Assembly (NCBI GenBank): GCA_030533445.1
Contig: CM060062.1
Location: 22,636,329 to 22,700,328, forward strand
Reading direction: 5' to 3'
From: Cyprinodon diabolis
Taxonomy: Eukaryota; Chordata; Actinopteri; Cyprinodontiformes; Cyprinodontidae
DNA length: 64,000 nucleotides
In this document: one piece after another, positions 23,644-38,039 of the stretch
How positions within the stretch are numbered: the first letter of the stretch is position 1
How the letters are laid out: each line of letters begins with the position of its first letter
Position numbers and translations under genes: made by a program
The notes under the pieces: generated by a model
Seen by the model: only the letters and a program-made list of their open reading frames with translations
What the model was told of the DNA's origin: nothing
Database searches by the model: none

Positions 23644-26600
23644 TATTCTGTCTGTGTTACATTTATATTCTGGGTCTAGACAAAATGTCATTATGGGTCT
23701 ATAATCAAAATAAATATTCTTAACTCTAATACTGAATTTAGCCAGTTTAAATTTTTTATGAAGAGATGTATAATTTAATAATATATATGAAACAAGAATT
23801 TGTATACTTATCCTACTGCTAGAGTCTACAATAGTGCAGAAGACTCTACATTCTGACCGTAAATCTGAGATTTCCAAAAAGGTTTCCTCAAATCTAGGAA
23901 AGACAAAAGTTTAAAGCTTTAAAGGATGCAATATTCCATTATCTGTTTCTATTAATTCCATTATCTGCTTAAAGTCTCTGTTTCTCTCTCTCTTTCTGTC
24001 TCTCTTTTTCTCTCTCACAGAATTAGGAGTGGACAGTAAACAAGCAGCCTGAAAAGAGTAAAACCTCTAAAAATATGCTGTAAATAAATAGTTATTAGTT
24101 AGTTAGTTAAACACCCAAACAAGAACTTCTCTAGTTTTTTGTTTGCAGGCTTTGGGTCAGGGCGGGTCAGGGCAGCACTGGCTTCTCTGCCACCTGCTAT
24201 AAATACAGGGAATCTGTGTTAGCCATCCTACTCATCAAACGCTTATACATGAAAATACACAGAAACAGAGCCGAGGCACACGATGTCAGCAACACAAACA
24301 AAAAACTCTCCAGAGATCCAGTGCACCAAATTATACATTCTGTGATATTTCTTCTGTGAATGATCAAACCACACATTCAGCAGTAACAGGGGCATTCTGC
24401 TATTAAAGCAATAGTTGCATAACGCAGGGTTATAGATGGAGAGCTTTCTCTGTCAACAATAATACTCTCATTACTATTTTTACTTTCTTCTTGAATTTCC
24501 TTTGAGGATGATAGCTAAAATTTCAAACTCTAAAGTGATGGCTCTGAAGTTAACTTTTTTCTGGAACCTGTCATTGTAATTAATCTCTGGGATCCATATG
24601 CATCTACAGGATGCTGTCAAACTAAGGACATAGCCCCCCCTCTGCACCTTGCAGCTTGGCTTTTTGATATAGATTTGTGCAGAAGGTAGTCAGCCCCTGG
24701 ATGTCAAGCATGGGATCATGTCGACATGCTGTCAGGGTTTGGTGCAGAATACATTGTGGTGATTTAGGGAGTTAAGGGTCAGGTGGATTGACAGGCAAGC
24801 CTCAGTAAATGATTAGAGGGAATACAGGAGGAAGGAAGCCAGAAGGAGGGTTGATCGAAATGTGCAACAGTGACATGAGGAAATCCCTTAAAAAGAACAT
24901 TTTAAACCTTAACAAAAAGCTGTTTTCTTTTTTACAGCCTTAAATTAATTTTTAATCCTAAAACCCTTGATTAACATGTAGTTTATTCTAAGAAATAGAT
25001 CACTATTTATGCAGTGAGGAAAACATTGAGATCTTAATCAAAACAGTGGCTTATATTAGCCAAACTAGAAGCAGGGCTGCAGACAAAGACTCATAAATTA
25101 AATCCTGTTTAACCTGTGATAGGATCCTCAAACAGAGGCATCATGTAAGGAAACACATTTAATTAGTCAGAGTTAACTACCTCATCATCTTTAAAATGAG
25201 AAAACTGCAGCTGAGACATAGACACTGCTTAAAACCAGCTAAAAGATTAATTAATGACAAATTATTAACAAAACCAGAGGCTTAAGACATTGGGAATGAT
25301 TCTCAATGAAGGACTCTTTTGCGAAAATGCAGTTTCTTAAAAAAAAGAAATTCATGCTGGGATGCAACAAAACAATAAAACTGCACATTCAATATAAATT
25401 TATGGATGACAGGGAATTCCATATGTGACATTCTGTTCGCCGCTTTGACAACAACCTCATTCTTTTTTCTGTGTCTGACAAAATTACATCTTTGTTTCAG
25501 TCACAGAGAGAATTCCCCTCAGTATCATTTTCTCTGGTCAACCACAGTCAACTTTATCAAAGAGGCTTCATTGTCCAAAACAGTGACTATAATTAGACTG
25601 AACAGATTCTGTGTCTCATAAATGACTACGTCTGTTGTTGATTGTCATTTTATTTTCTGTATACAGTATTTGTCTAGAAAGGATCAATAACCATTCATAC
25701 AGGCCAACAGCTGACTGAATGAAATATGCATCAATTAAAGCTTTTAGTTTGTGGAGTTCATTTATAAATAATTGCTTCTGATGACTAAATAACATGAGCT
25801 AAATGGCCTTTGGATAGATTTGCTATTAAACTGGAGTTTTTGAGCCAGTGTCACAGAGAATCATTAATTCTCCCTCTTCAACATCTGGGCATTAAAGTTT
25901 CTATCAAGTCACCAAAGCAGATTTATGAACCGAGTAAAAACTTATTATACTTTTGCATTAATAAAACCTTAAAATTACCACAGGCACATTTAAAACAACC
26001 AGTGGTTTACAATCTGCCAAAACACAAGTTAGAAGGCATGGTGTTTCATCCGGTTAAAAATATAAACTTTGTTCCTTGACTGAAGCTTCCAGAATGCTAA
26101 TAAATCCTAAACCAGCTTTTAAGTATACGAAATATTTATCATTGGTTTGAGAGACTAATCTGGAAATCTTATCTTTTTGGAAAAAAACAAACAAAAAAAA
26201 GAAAAACAAAAACAAAATTGAATACCCCAATTAATTTAGAGCATAGGTTGGCTTTAGTAATACTCAGAAAAAAAATTCTTGGTGTCAACCACTAACAGGG
26301 AAGATTAACAGTTCTAAAATATGAGTTTTCTAAATGCCATTGCTTGAAAAATACAGGAGAGAGAAGAGCCAGAGTTCCAATGTTGGGAACTTAAAACAGA
26401 AACTAAAGGTGCTGTGAGAGTCCAATGTTATAAGTTAATAGGGATTCTCTGATACCACTTTTTTATTTTAAATCCAATATCACTGTTGAAGATATAAGTA
26501 TTGATAGATGCCCATACTGAATGATTTGAAGCAGTATCAGTGCGAATAAAATATAGTTTTATACTTATTTCCTTATGTGGAAAGTCATTAAAAGCTTAAT

Positions 26601-29600
26601 GAAGGGACGTTACTCAAAAAGAACTATAGACAAAAAATATTTTTGAAAGATTATGACCCATTTATTATCAACCAGTACAGGAGGTTACATCAATAGATAG
26701 AAGTATGGGTAAAAGTGCCTCTTTAACCATGTTGATATTGGAGATTTTAAATGCAGACTGATATATTCCAAGATTAGCTTTTTGCCTGATCTTACATCAA
26801 TTTCTCATATCTATATAGGATATTGGCTAACATCTTCTGTGGTTTTAGTGTAGTTTTTAGTTAATAAACAGAAAAAGGCTAAAAAACTGTGTGAAAATAA
26901 GTGTGTGGAAGTAAGTGTGTGAAAATTGAAGTGAAAAAATTGTTTATCATTGCATTTGTCAGTATGGTAAGGTATATTTGATTTGAAGTATTCTACGTTA
27001 TTTTGAATGTTGAAAATATTATGTTCATTCAAATTGACATTCAACATTTGTGTGTTATGAAACAAAACCTGACCAACTGAAACTCATCCACCTACCAACA
27101 AGCAATCTTTGTGGTTAAAGACAAAATATAACAAAAAATAAGTGCAAGCCATACCTTGATTATAAAGGTGTTTTTCTGTTTGGTCTTATTGGCAAACATT
27201 AAGGTTTTGATTGTTGAAAAAGTTAGAGATTGGCTGTATAATCTTAAAGCACCTCTATGGAAAAGCAGGTTTATGGTTAATCCTGTTTGATCAGCCTTTA
27301 TCCAAACCACATAGACTTGTATTCTTCTTCAAGGCAAAAAAAAATGCGTGTCTTAATATTTAATTTGTAATCAACAGTAGTATCATGAAAAAGCTAATAT
27401 ATCATAATCTAATCTTATAGATCTATTAAACAGCATTGGCAGAAACTTTGACACCATTGGGACTCCCTTGGGAAGCTACCTGTTATTACTCAGCTCTGAT
27501 TTTCATCACTTTTCACAGAGTGTTTCATTATAGGGACATTGGTTTACTAATTTATTGATTTGTTTCTGAGACCAGCTGCATTTTTAATGAAACCAAGGGT
27601 TTACTATATCACTGCAGCAGTCGTGTGTTGCTCTATGTTTTACAACACTGGTGAGGTTTTGAGAAGGGCTTTCAGTTCTTTTGTAAGTCCTTATCTATCT
27701 GTAGTGCATTTATTTTCTGCACTCCCCCACCCTCCACCCCTTTGAAAATATAAATCGTCCTTTGTGTCCTTGGAGACTTTTATGGCTCACTTTTTTGTGC
27801 CGAGTGTTAGATGTAAAAAACGGTTTTATTGGGACTATCGGCTGGCCTCCATCCAATATAGTGCTGCAGCATTATGTGCAAATAAATGTGCTGATCACAC
27901 ACCATGGGTCATCATGGAACATTTTAATAAAAAAGTTGAGAGCTGTTTCTGATCAAAGCTGATGGTGTTTATCTTAAAATCAATTTATATTTTGGAATTA
28001 AACTATTAGAGTCATAATATCTGGACGTGTTTTTTTTTTTTTATGTTCCCTTAAGGAATAAACTGGATTACTTAACGAAAGTATTTACAAAGTTGGGAAA
28101 TTAGAATTTCAAAGAGTGAACTAGGCTGATCCAATCCCAGCCATGCAATAAACAACAAAAAATAATCCAATATAATTCTGAAAACTACAGCACATTCTTC
28201 ATGAGTAAAAACAACAGAAAACCTGTGTCCCCTGAGTGTTATGTATCCACCTTAATGGCTTTCTTATTAAGTGTGTTTGCATAGAAACGTATTGATTGTG
28301 GTTTTTCTTGGCACATCCCCACTCTAGAATTAGACCAGCCATAACAAAAACAGATGGGGCATAATACTCACAGCCACAGTTACACTGACACAGCATCCTC
28401 CAGTTGAAGCTGTAAGAAACAAGCTGTCTGGTTCTGTCTCCTTTCTGTGTCTCGATGTGCTGTTGTGACTGGAGGTTCTTTCCGGCAGTTTTTATCTGCT
28501 GTGTCAGCCATGATGTATTCATTAGCAATGGGATTATGGAGCGTGGGAATGGATCACGTTTGGAGTGGGTTGTAATCCCCATACACTAGCTTAATTTAAT
28601 CTCACCTACTGTGCCATCCTATTATACAGTGCACCCACCACAGGCATGCATGTGCTGGCTAGGGGACTGCAGACTAGGGGGCAGACAAGGTTAAAACGGG
28701 GTAATGTCAGAGATGAGGACTGCATTCAAAGATAGGAGTCAGCGAGGAAAGAACTTTAAACAAAACAATAAAAACTGCATTAGAATTAGAATCTCCATTA
28801 GTTTTATATGAAGGAGGACATATCTAGCCTGCATCTTAATGTAACTGCATCACATGATATGAATGCAGAACAATTGTATAAAAGCTTAGAAGATATCAAG
28901 CACTATCTTACTATCCCCACTTAGTCTAGCCTTAGTGCCTTTAACACTTTTTAATTTTTTCAACAGTCATAAGCTTCTGTGTATTGCATAAATTTAAAAG
29001 AGAACATGATTGCTGAGAAGAGGAAAAATGATACATGATCCTCAAAAAAATGGGATGTAAATACTAACTTACAGGCATTGGAAGTTACTAAATCATTCAG
29101 ATGTTACATGGAGTTTAAAAGTGAATGGGAGTGTCTGCATAGTGTTACTTCTGCAGTGTAGTTTCTAAATGTTTTTAAAGATGATCTATCATCCAGTCTT
29201 ACATTCTAGAGGCATTTGTTTTCCTTGCTTGTACTGAAGGGAATCATGTCTACGCGACTATTCTTGCAAGCTTCCTCTGACTCTGTGTTTTCTAAATCAG
29301 GTCAGTGTTGGATTTGTTTGGGTTCTCTCTCTGAATTCATTAGACGTAATCGTGCTTAAAATAACCCCACACAAACCCAACTGTATGAGACCATCGTCAG
29401 ATCTGACATGTTGTCGAACCGCAGTGGTGAGGTACCTGCACCTGTGTCTACGTAGCCTTTGTTATGTCCTTTTGACGTTGGGATTTGGCAGGGGGCACTA
29501 AGGAGGCATCTGGGGTGAGGTTTCTTGTCAATGGGAAGAGACGATGAATAGGGTAATCCCTCTGGGAGAAAACACAGGAGCAACAAGAAGAAAGAAAACA

Positions 29601-30477
29601 GAGGGGTGCAGATGTCAGGAGAAGGCAGTGAGCAAAAACAAACCCCCAGGAGTTAAAGATGCTGGAGAAAACAGACAGAGGGGTCCGGACACCGCTAATG
29701 AGCTTAATGAGGTAATTATAAACAGTAGCAAATGCTTAATCCTCCAGGCCTCACAGAGAAAGGTTTGCTGCTGAGAGAATTAAAGTGCTTTTTTTTTATC
29801 AGTAGCCATTTAACAGTCTTGATAGAAGCATTAAAGTTGATTCCTGCCCAGAGCCAGAGTTAGGAAGTATTAGAGAGCAGAGGAGGACAATGTGGGAAGA
29901 TAAAGAGGTGATTAGGAGGGATGGCAGAGCAAAGATGTTGTGTTGATTATCACAGTATTAACTTCTGAGGCAGAGGCATGCCTCCAGTAGTCAGTGACAA
30001 TCTTTTTCTCTGTGCTTTAGTTGTTTATCTTTATACTAAGTGTTTTCCTCACACCCAACTACACCTGTCCCTTTAATGTTTGCCTAATGTCAGCACTGTT
30101 TTAACAGTTATTAAAGCACAGATGAAGAGCGTAGTAAAGTATAGTGACAAGGATTGTAGCTGTGCACTCTGTTCATAGCAGGATTTGATTCATTGGTCAC
30201 AACAGATGTCAAAAATACTCGCTTCATCTTTGAGTGCAAAAAAAAGTCTCTGATTTCCATTTGTTTATCAATAATATTCTGTTTATCTGAGAACAGGTCT
30301 AATTCCTAACATCTTCCACCAGATTTAAGGTATTCCCTAGGTTCTTCTACCACTGGGACACTCCTAAAAAAACAGAAAGCGTTGGACATAGGAGGCATCC
30401 TGATGATGTACCCAAACTACATCAGCCTAGCCTATCTGGGATCTTTGGTCATAATCCATGACTCATAAATTCAACAT
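23644..30477. other. Long intergenic stretch, no gene recognised
   Basis: AT-rich DNA. Notable small items are a CT-rich tract at 23980-24018 and a duplicated GGGTCAGGGC motif near 24156-24175, followed by CTATAAATAC at about 24198 (TATA- or MEF2-like). There are also A/AC-rich low complexity at 26178-26216 and T-tracts near 28028. No exon, tRNA or recognised repeat family was found. Confidence 0.45.
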
Positions 30478-30485
30478 TCTGCCAG

Positions 30486-31335
30486 CTGTTGTGGAAAGTA
30501 ACAAAGTACATTTACTTCTTTACTGTACTTTTTTTGAGTGTCTTTACTTTACTTGATTGATTTTTTGGGGGTACTTTCACTCCTCTACCTTTTAAAGTTA
30601 TATATTGTACTTTCTGCTTCCTTAAATTTCAAGGAAGCTGCTGGTTCCTTCTTACTTTTAGCTGAGCTTAGCTTTGTAATCATCGGTTGCCGTTTTTCTT
30701 CTTGTAATGTAATTTCAGCATGTCAGATAGCAGCCTTTAAGACTGAATGTGGAAACCACTGTTTTAGAGATTTGCATGACATTCCAAAAATGTGAGAAGC
30801 TCAGGGCAGATATTATTAGAAGTTTATAGATTTTATTAAGGCCTTATTTGTTGCCATTTGGCCAAGTTGTTTAGTAGGATGAATTCTCAAAGCTGGTTGT
30901 TGTTTCCTTGTGGTAATGAATTCAACCGTAACCCTCTATTTAATAGTGAAAATGTGAGGAGAGTCAAGGCACTCCTTTTTTGTTTTTGATTTGTTTTTAA
31001 ATAAGAAAGGATATTCAAAATAACTGTCCTCATTTTTTTCATGCATTTTATGTAGAATTGGTAGGTGGTGGTTTTACACATCAAAACCTCAGTTGGTTTT
31101 TGAAAGTTACAAGATTCTGTAAAATTACTTAGAAATGTACAGATATTGGAAAATTTTATTTGCATTTTTGAACACTTAAGTACTTTTAAATGCATGTACT
31201 TTTGAATACTTAAGTATTTTCAAAAGTTAGCACTTCAATACTTTAACTTGAGTAGATGTTAAGTGGAGTAAGATTTGACTACTAGTATCAATACTTTTAC
31301 CCAAGTACTACTGTTGAGTACTCCGTTTACCACTG
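30486..31335. mobile_element. Non-autonomous hAT-like element, 850 bp
   Basis: Ends match the fish repeat with CAGTGGTGGAAAGTAA-type termini. The left end reads CTGTTGTGGAAAGTAACAAA and the right end, inverted, CAGTGGTAAACGGAGTAC. Sub-terminal regions are full of AAGTAC/GTACTT motifs in both orientations. Flanking 8-mers TCTGCCAG (30478-30485) and ACCGCCAG (31336-31343) agree at 6 of 8 positions, a decayed hAT-type target duplication. There is no transposase inside. It is older than the hAT copy at 53774. Confidence 0.75.
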
Positions 31336-31343
31336 ACCGCCAG

Positions 31344-34300
31344 TAAATTAAGAGCTTTGCTTCTTGGTTTGGTCTTTCTTTACATCGGCATGGTAATGTG
31401 TGGAAGAGGTTTGTGTGCTTCTAACAGCCTGTTTGCTATGTTGTCCAGTGCCCAGGTCCCTGGTAGGGGCTTCCATTGGCTATTGGTGTACCTCACCCAA
31501 AACAGGAGAACAAGCAGAGCAGCAAGAGCCATAGGTTAACCCCTGGAATCTTGGGTTAAGGTAGGCTCAGCATTAAATACTTCAGTAATCCACAATGGTG
31601 AGCTAGAAACCGAGACCTGGATTTCATTTTTGTTACAGTCAAGGGGTTTTCCGTATCTGACAGGATGGACTAATCTATGTATGTATTTCTTTGTTGCGTA
31701 GCTGGGACGAGTTGCTACAGTGCTTTTGTGGTGTCCTATATAGGAAGCAGTGGCATCAGCATGTTTTAAACTCAGCTATCATGGGATAGAGGATGATTTA
31801 GATATCTGCCACTGTAGCGGGGGATTTGGTGTGCCAGTGTATGGTACATAAAGGTGTGTATCTGTGTAAGTTAAGCTGCTTGTAAGCCTGACTGTGGGAG
31901 TACTCATAAGTGCATTAACTGCAGTGCTTAAGCATTTTGTTTTATGTGATCAGTAGAACTAATAACATAAGTTGTCAAAGCTTGTTGGCTCAGTTCTCTG
32001 TGAAAATCTCATTTGGTTTTCCAGCCACAGGCAAAGGTCACCGTATTATTCCCCACTCTGCTATGGCTTACCTTTCTGCATCTGATTTTCCTCCGGTTTC
32101 TTACTAGAATTTGACACAAAGCCTTTCTGGCATCTGAAAACACTGTAGAAACGTTTTAGGGGGAATAAGATTTGACTACAGCAGCTGGGCCTAACTTTGA
32201 GTTCTTGTTTAAGGAGTAGCTAAATATATACAGTATAAATACTTGAAATAAATGTATATTTGCAAACAGTATTTTTACAGTATTTTGCAATTACTTATAA
32301 AGTTTGGAATTTTAAGGCAAGTTTAATTCATGACTAATGTCTCTAAGCTTTCTCATAGATCAAGTTCCAAGTCTTTTACTGCTATTTAAACACGGAATTA
32401 ATGCTTTTTATTTAGCCTTAAATGCAAAACTATTATGGGTTACAAAAAATATTCTTAAACCTAATTAACACAAGAGCATTTGATGTATCTTTGACAGATA
32501 AATAAAATCAAAACTATTGTGGATTGTTTTGAAAAGCATTATGTTATTGTATGTACTCCAATAAAATAAATATGCAATTGTGTTTAAAGAAAACCACTAG
32601 AAATTTGTTAACTGTTTTTTTTTTTTTGCTAAATTCGTTTATTTCTCTAACAGGAAGTGCTTTTATTTTAGTGAGCCAAGAGAGTCTCTGAAATAAAAAC
32701 CAAATTATGAGGAAGAGAATAACTATTATTAAGAGAGTGATGATTTAATGCAGAGTTCTTTTGGACCGTTTGTTCATTGTTAGGACGAACACTTAAAAGT
32801 CCATGATTTGAGAACCTCCCGGTTCAATAGAGGAAGCTAACTCTAATTCCAGAGTATTTGCATCCTTTACCTGTAAGTATTTACTTAATGGAGGCGTTGA
32901 ATGAAAAACAAACTATGAAATCGCTGTATATTTCTTTTACTACTGATAAACCTTACAATCAAGCAAATAAATTTTTTCTTGGACATCAACATGACAAACT
33001 GTAAATTGTACACACAGCTCTAATAAGCTATTGTCATTTGTTTAACTTTACCTTTATTTGCACTGGATAGATTCTTTAAGCCCAAAGCAACAAGTCCAAG
33101 GAGTCCCCAAAGCCATTAAATCATTGAAAATTGTCTCGGGTTTCTTTTCTCTTTTTTGTGTAGATAGACCTTTTTATAATTGATACGGTTTAAAAGAAAT
33201 GTATTATTTGGCAAAACTACAATAGCAATACCATTAAAATAATGTGTACTCTATTATAATTTGAATGTGTAAAGGAAGTATGTGTGTGTAGGGCACCAAA
33301 AGTAGACTTTATTAAGGGGGTCCTATATCATCTTTAATCTAACATTGCAGATGTGTTGTTTTTAGTGTTTATATAAGACCCTATGAGGATGTAGAGCTGA
33401 AGAAAAAGCAGAGCGAGGGAGTTGGTGAGCAATAAAGCTCCTTAAAACAATATAAATATAGAGGAGATGCAACTGCATCATAACTTTTTTTAGATACACT
33501 GCTAGACTGTCTTCAGGGACAGAAAATATAAAGCTTGTCACTTTCTTTAAATGTCTGACTGAGGATGACGCACACTAAGACTGAAGCAAAAACAGTCTGG
33601 GTGGAACAGGTTGCCTATTTAGCCTCTTTCATATTGCGCCTTGCTGGGAAATTGGAATGCGTTGCGGAAAATGTCACGCCCTTGATCTCTTTGTACCTCA
33701 ACAGAGTGCTGCTACGTGGATTTAGTTTGAGCTGCGTCAACACGTGGGGACGGTGCAGTGGGGTGGAGGGTGGTGGGAGATTTATAGAAATGGCGGGTCT
33801 GCTGCAGAAACAGGGCTGTAGGCCTCAGATAACACTACAGTCTTTGATGGTGCCTGGCCTTTCTCTGCTGGAGAACACAAGCTGCTCTTCCACAAACGCT
33901 TCCTCACTGCAGATCCTATTGGTCATGATTTGATTTCGTTACGGCGCAAAACTGGCTTCCTGATCATAATGATAACAGATGTGATGGGAGTTAGAGAGCC
34001 ACTTAGGGCTGAGGGACTATATTGATGCACTGCCAGCTGGCAAGTTTCCCCTCGGATTGACCTCCCTCTCTCCAAATTCAGAGAGGTGGATGTTAGAGGT
34101 TGATAGAATGCTACCTGTAATTAAGTTGATTATTATCTTGGCCATAAATGAGGCGCAGTGTAGGGTTGATGTGTTGTACAAGCCTTTCTTGAAAATAATC
34201 CTGCAGCAGGAGAGAGAAAAGAGAGGGGAAAAGTGGTGCTCCATACTAATAGTGAAAGACAATCAGCAGGGACCAAAGAATAGAGAGCACCAGTGAAAAG

Positions 34301-34985
34301 ATAGACAGGAGTGCAAATAAAAGATAGAAGCTCGTCAAAGTCAGCAGTCAGAAAGGAGAAACTTTCAGCAGCGTGTAGACATAAGAGGAAAAAGAGAGCG
34401 ATAGGGAGTGAGAAGGAGATGGAGGTGCAGGAGACAAGAGATGAAGGTAAAGTGTAGATCTATGACAGTGCCAGAGATGGAGATGGGGTGGAGGGGGGAT
34501 ATTTGCCGTGTGCGGCAGAGCTGGAGTCAGGAGGTTGTCATGGTGATTGGGAGGTGAGAAAGGAGACGGGATGCGTACAAATCAACACACACATGGGCTG
34601 ACACATGCTACCACCAACAAAATGAGTCATGCATAACAACACTAAATCGTCACACCCCAAGTAAACACTCACACACACACTGGCTGTGTGTGCTGGTTAA
34701 ATCCGAACCCAGGGGCCACATCACCATGCAAACTCTGTTTCCCTCGTCTCCCTTTTTCCTTTTATTTTCTTTGAGCAACATTTGAATGGCAGGCAAATCT
34801 TCTTAAATTTACTCCCCTGACTTGATTATTAACCCAAACCAGCAGTCTGCAGTTGTATGCACCTGTGTCTGTGTGTGAGTGTGTGTGGAGGGCTGCTGGT
34901 AAGTGTTTACATATCTGACATTTACAGTGGATTTGGTTGGCAAGCTGTTGAGGCGAGCTGCTTTTCATACCTGGTTTGATTTACA
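31344..34985. other. Intergenic, no gene recognised
   Basis: AT-rich sequence. A purine-rich tract at 34205-34510 and a GC-richer patch at 33640-33930 stand out. The 122-residue frame at 33565-33933 resembles nothing I know. Confidence 0.4.
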
Positions 34986-34989
34986 GTAT

Positions 34990-35350
34990 ACCTTAATTGG
35001 TGCTTCTGTAGAAGGTCGTGAGGATGGGTGGGGGCAGGTCGGCTCTCCTCATCCTCTGCAGGAAGTACATGCACTTTTGTGCCCTTCTAACCAGAGAGGC
35101 GGTGTTTACAGTCCAGGTGAGGTTGACTGTGATGTGAACCCCCAGGAATTTGGTGCTGCTGACCACTTCTACAGCTGTGCTGTTAATGAGCGTTGGAGCG
35201 TGGTTAGGCCAGTTCTTCCTGACGTTGACGATGATCTCCTTCGTTTTTTCCACATTCAGGATCAGGCTGTTATCTCTGCACCACTCCAGCAGCTGCTCCA
35301 CCTCCTCTCTGTAGTCCTGGTTGTTGTTGTCATCAGAGGTATTCTGTCCA
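34990..35350 (-). pseudogene. Non-LTR retrotransposon reverse transcriptase fragment
   Basis: The minus strand encodes the C-terminal part of a LINE reverse transcriptase: EEVEQLLEWCRDNSLILNVE, then KTKEIIVNVRKN, then the diagnostic STKFLGVHIT and LTWTVNTASLVRRAQKCMYF, ending LTTFYRSTN. This order is typical of fish Rex1/Babar- or CR1/L2-like elements. The catalytic FADD box and everything upstream are missing, so the copy is 5'-truncated. The frame is open for about 120 codons, suggesting moderate age. The exact clade is not resolved by eye. Confidence 0.85.
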
Positions 35351-36765
35351 ACCCGGACTGATTGATTTGAAACATACATTGTTGTTTAGTTAATTAATCA
35401 CTGTACTTTTAGCTCAGGTATTTACTTCATTACAACAAAAGAACTTATGATTTAATAACTTTTATTATTAAACACAGGAACAAAACCCTCATCTGCCTTC
35501 CAACTCATGCTACCATCACCAGTAAACAAGACATTAAGATACCTAAAATTCTAGATCGAGGCAAAGACTGATCCCTATACTGTAAGGAATAATCACCTTC
35601 TTGTAATTTACTGAGAACCATAACTTCTGATGTAAAGGAAGGAACCCTCCACCAGGTATTCTTTCATTCAGCTGGAGCTCCTCTAGAGCATGTTAGAGGA
35701 ATTTGGGAAATTCATATGGAAACATGAGAAATCGACTTCTTACAGGGTGAGATAAGCAGACAAAACAATAAAGAACTACAAAATGCAAACACAGCAGGAA
35801 AAAAAAGATTTCCATTTATTACAGAAGAATCAATATAACAGTTAATTGAGATTGTCAAGCCTCTTATCGAAAGTGGGTTTAATCAGAGACGTGCTAAGGC
35901 CAAGAATTTATTGCTCTGCACTTGATGAAATTCATTTAAACATGCCTACAAAACAATCACTAAATCATGATCTGTTATTTATTTATTTATTTTTTTCAGT
36001 ACATCATTACTTTAGGGTTCTTTAGGGTAACTTTTATTTGTTTGATGGAAGAAGCCTTTAACAATGTCATGTGTAACTCCTGCATGTGGCTACAAGCCCA
36101 ATCCAGCAAGAAAAAAAAATCTAGCCACTTTTCCAGAGTCGTTAAGCCACTGGAGCCCTCCCATGCAAATGTTTTACCAAAGAATTGACTGACCTTCCTC
36201 TTTAGCAGCTCATTTCCCTGAAGCTGTTGAAAAGCTTGGATTACATTGAATCAAAGACAGCCTTCACAGAAGTATGCTCTTAAACTGTATCCAACAGTTT
36301 TATGGAAAAAGAAAGTTATCCAAGTAAACCTCCTAATGGTTTGAAATCAGTTATAATTGACTTCCTGCATTTATGTCAAACGTTATATTAAACCTAACTA
36401 CAGATACACTAATCTGCATTTTTAGCCCTTTTCTGACATCTGATTGTGTAAAGATTGAACCTGCTGGTGCAGAATTTGACCTTTTATGATGATTCTTTAA
36501 GAAACACCAGATTATAATGCTTTTTATTTTGTTGTGTGCAAATGTTGATGCCTGGTGCAGCAAGGCTGGTAATCCCAACGTATCTGTTTGTAGATAAAGG
36601 TCGCAATCATTTCTCAAGAGGTTTTTTGGAGGGGGAGTTCCAAAAACGAATTGCATGTCAACAGATGGTAAAATACAATTGAATTCCCAATTCAGAAATA
36701 TCTGATTACTACAAGGGCTCATTTTGTTAAATAGTTGGGAAATTGTGTGTGCTTTATTCCACCAT

Positions 36766-36818
36766 TTTTTTCTCTATTTGCAGTCAGTCAACTCTTCTGA
36801 CTGCAAATAGAGAAAAAA
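36766..36818. repeat. Perfect 22-bp inverted repeat (hairpin, 9-nt loop)
   Basis: Left stem 36766-36787 and right stem 36797-36818 are exact reverse complements over 22 bp, ending CTATTTGCAGTCAG at the loop side. The loop 36788-36796 is TCAACTCTT. The left stem begins with T-run/CTCT and the right ends GAGA/A-run. Flanks do not extend the pairing. Its origin could be a foldback element or a local inverted duplication. Confidence 0.9.
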
Positions 36819-38039
36819 TCTATTCTTTCGCTCCTCTCACTTTCATCTCTCTCACATACAACGAGGCACCAAAGTGTTTGCAATTGTTAATACCCTTCTC
36901 CCCTTTAAAGTCTTCTCAAAAACATAAGAATTAATAAAAGTTAATTGGTAGGAGGGTTTAACGCTATAAAAATATTTGTTACTATCAACTAAAAACTAAA
37001 AACTTTTAAAATTTGGCATTTTTTAATCTACATGGACTTAAATGGCAAAGTTAGAGAAATGATGAGAGCATAAATCGGTCTGATATAAAATGTTTACGTT
37101 TCGTTCTGTTCAGATGTGGAAGTAAATAAAATGTGACATGTTTTCTTTTTAGTACCTACTTACTGGAGATAGACAGAGCTTATCATCCCCCTGGATGGCA
37201 CTGCTGTGACTGATTGTGTTTTCCGTTGGTACAATTAACCAAACCAGTGTACCAACAATGGTGGGTTGGCAAGACACAAATACATCCTTTAGTAAAAATG
37301 AATGGTGGATTTTCTTTTTTGATACTTTTCCACATTGCTTTAAAAATACAGGTTCCACTTGTGATTTATGAAGGACATACCTACGTTTATCTTCGATGTG
37401 GGGGGTGGGGGATTGGACTTCCCATTTCCTTGTGAACCTCGATTTGAAATGTGACTCATGAAACTTTGGCGTGTTATCCAATCAGGGCTCTACTTTCTCA
37501 CTGCTTACCTCAATAGACAGAGGCTCAAACCTCATCAGGGATTTTTCATAGAGACTGAAAGGCAGCGTCCTGCTGCTCCAGAGTGGAGGTGCGATTGCAT
37601 CCGAGAGTGGCTCAACAACTGAATTCAGGCACATCTTAGCACATATTTTATGCAGTTTAATGACTATATTAATGAAGTTTCACAATATATATTTTACCAA
37701 TACTTTTATGAATTTTACAGGGGAGGTTTAGCCTCCCTAGTATGCATTGAGAAATCGACACTGTTTTAAGGTGCAGACTAAAAAAAAAGCAGTCAACTTT
37801 CCTGTGCCTCATAACGTGTTCATCAAGATATATCAGCTGAATATATAACACCACATTATGGAAAGCCAGACACACTGTAGGGAGTCAACAATGCATTGCT
37901 GACATCTTCCCTAATCGTTTCATCATTGCAGCCGTAGCTTTTCTATAAGACAAATTCTTTCAGTTGTTGATTTGTTGCTAAGGGGACTAAAGGTTACATC
38001 CACCCCGTGCCCCTCCCTTCAGGTTATGGCGTGCCTGTT

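Noticed and set aside
33565..33933. 122-codon plus-strand ORF in a GC-richer patch
   Set aside because: No family resemblance, no signal peptide or domain; likely chance.
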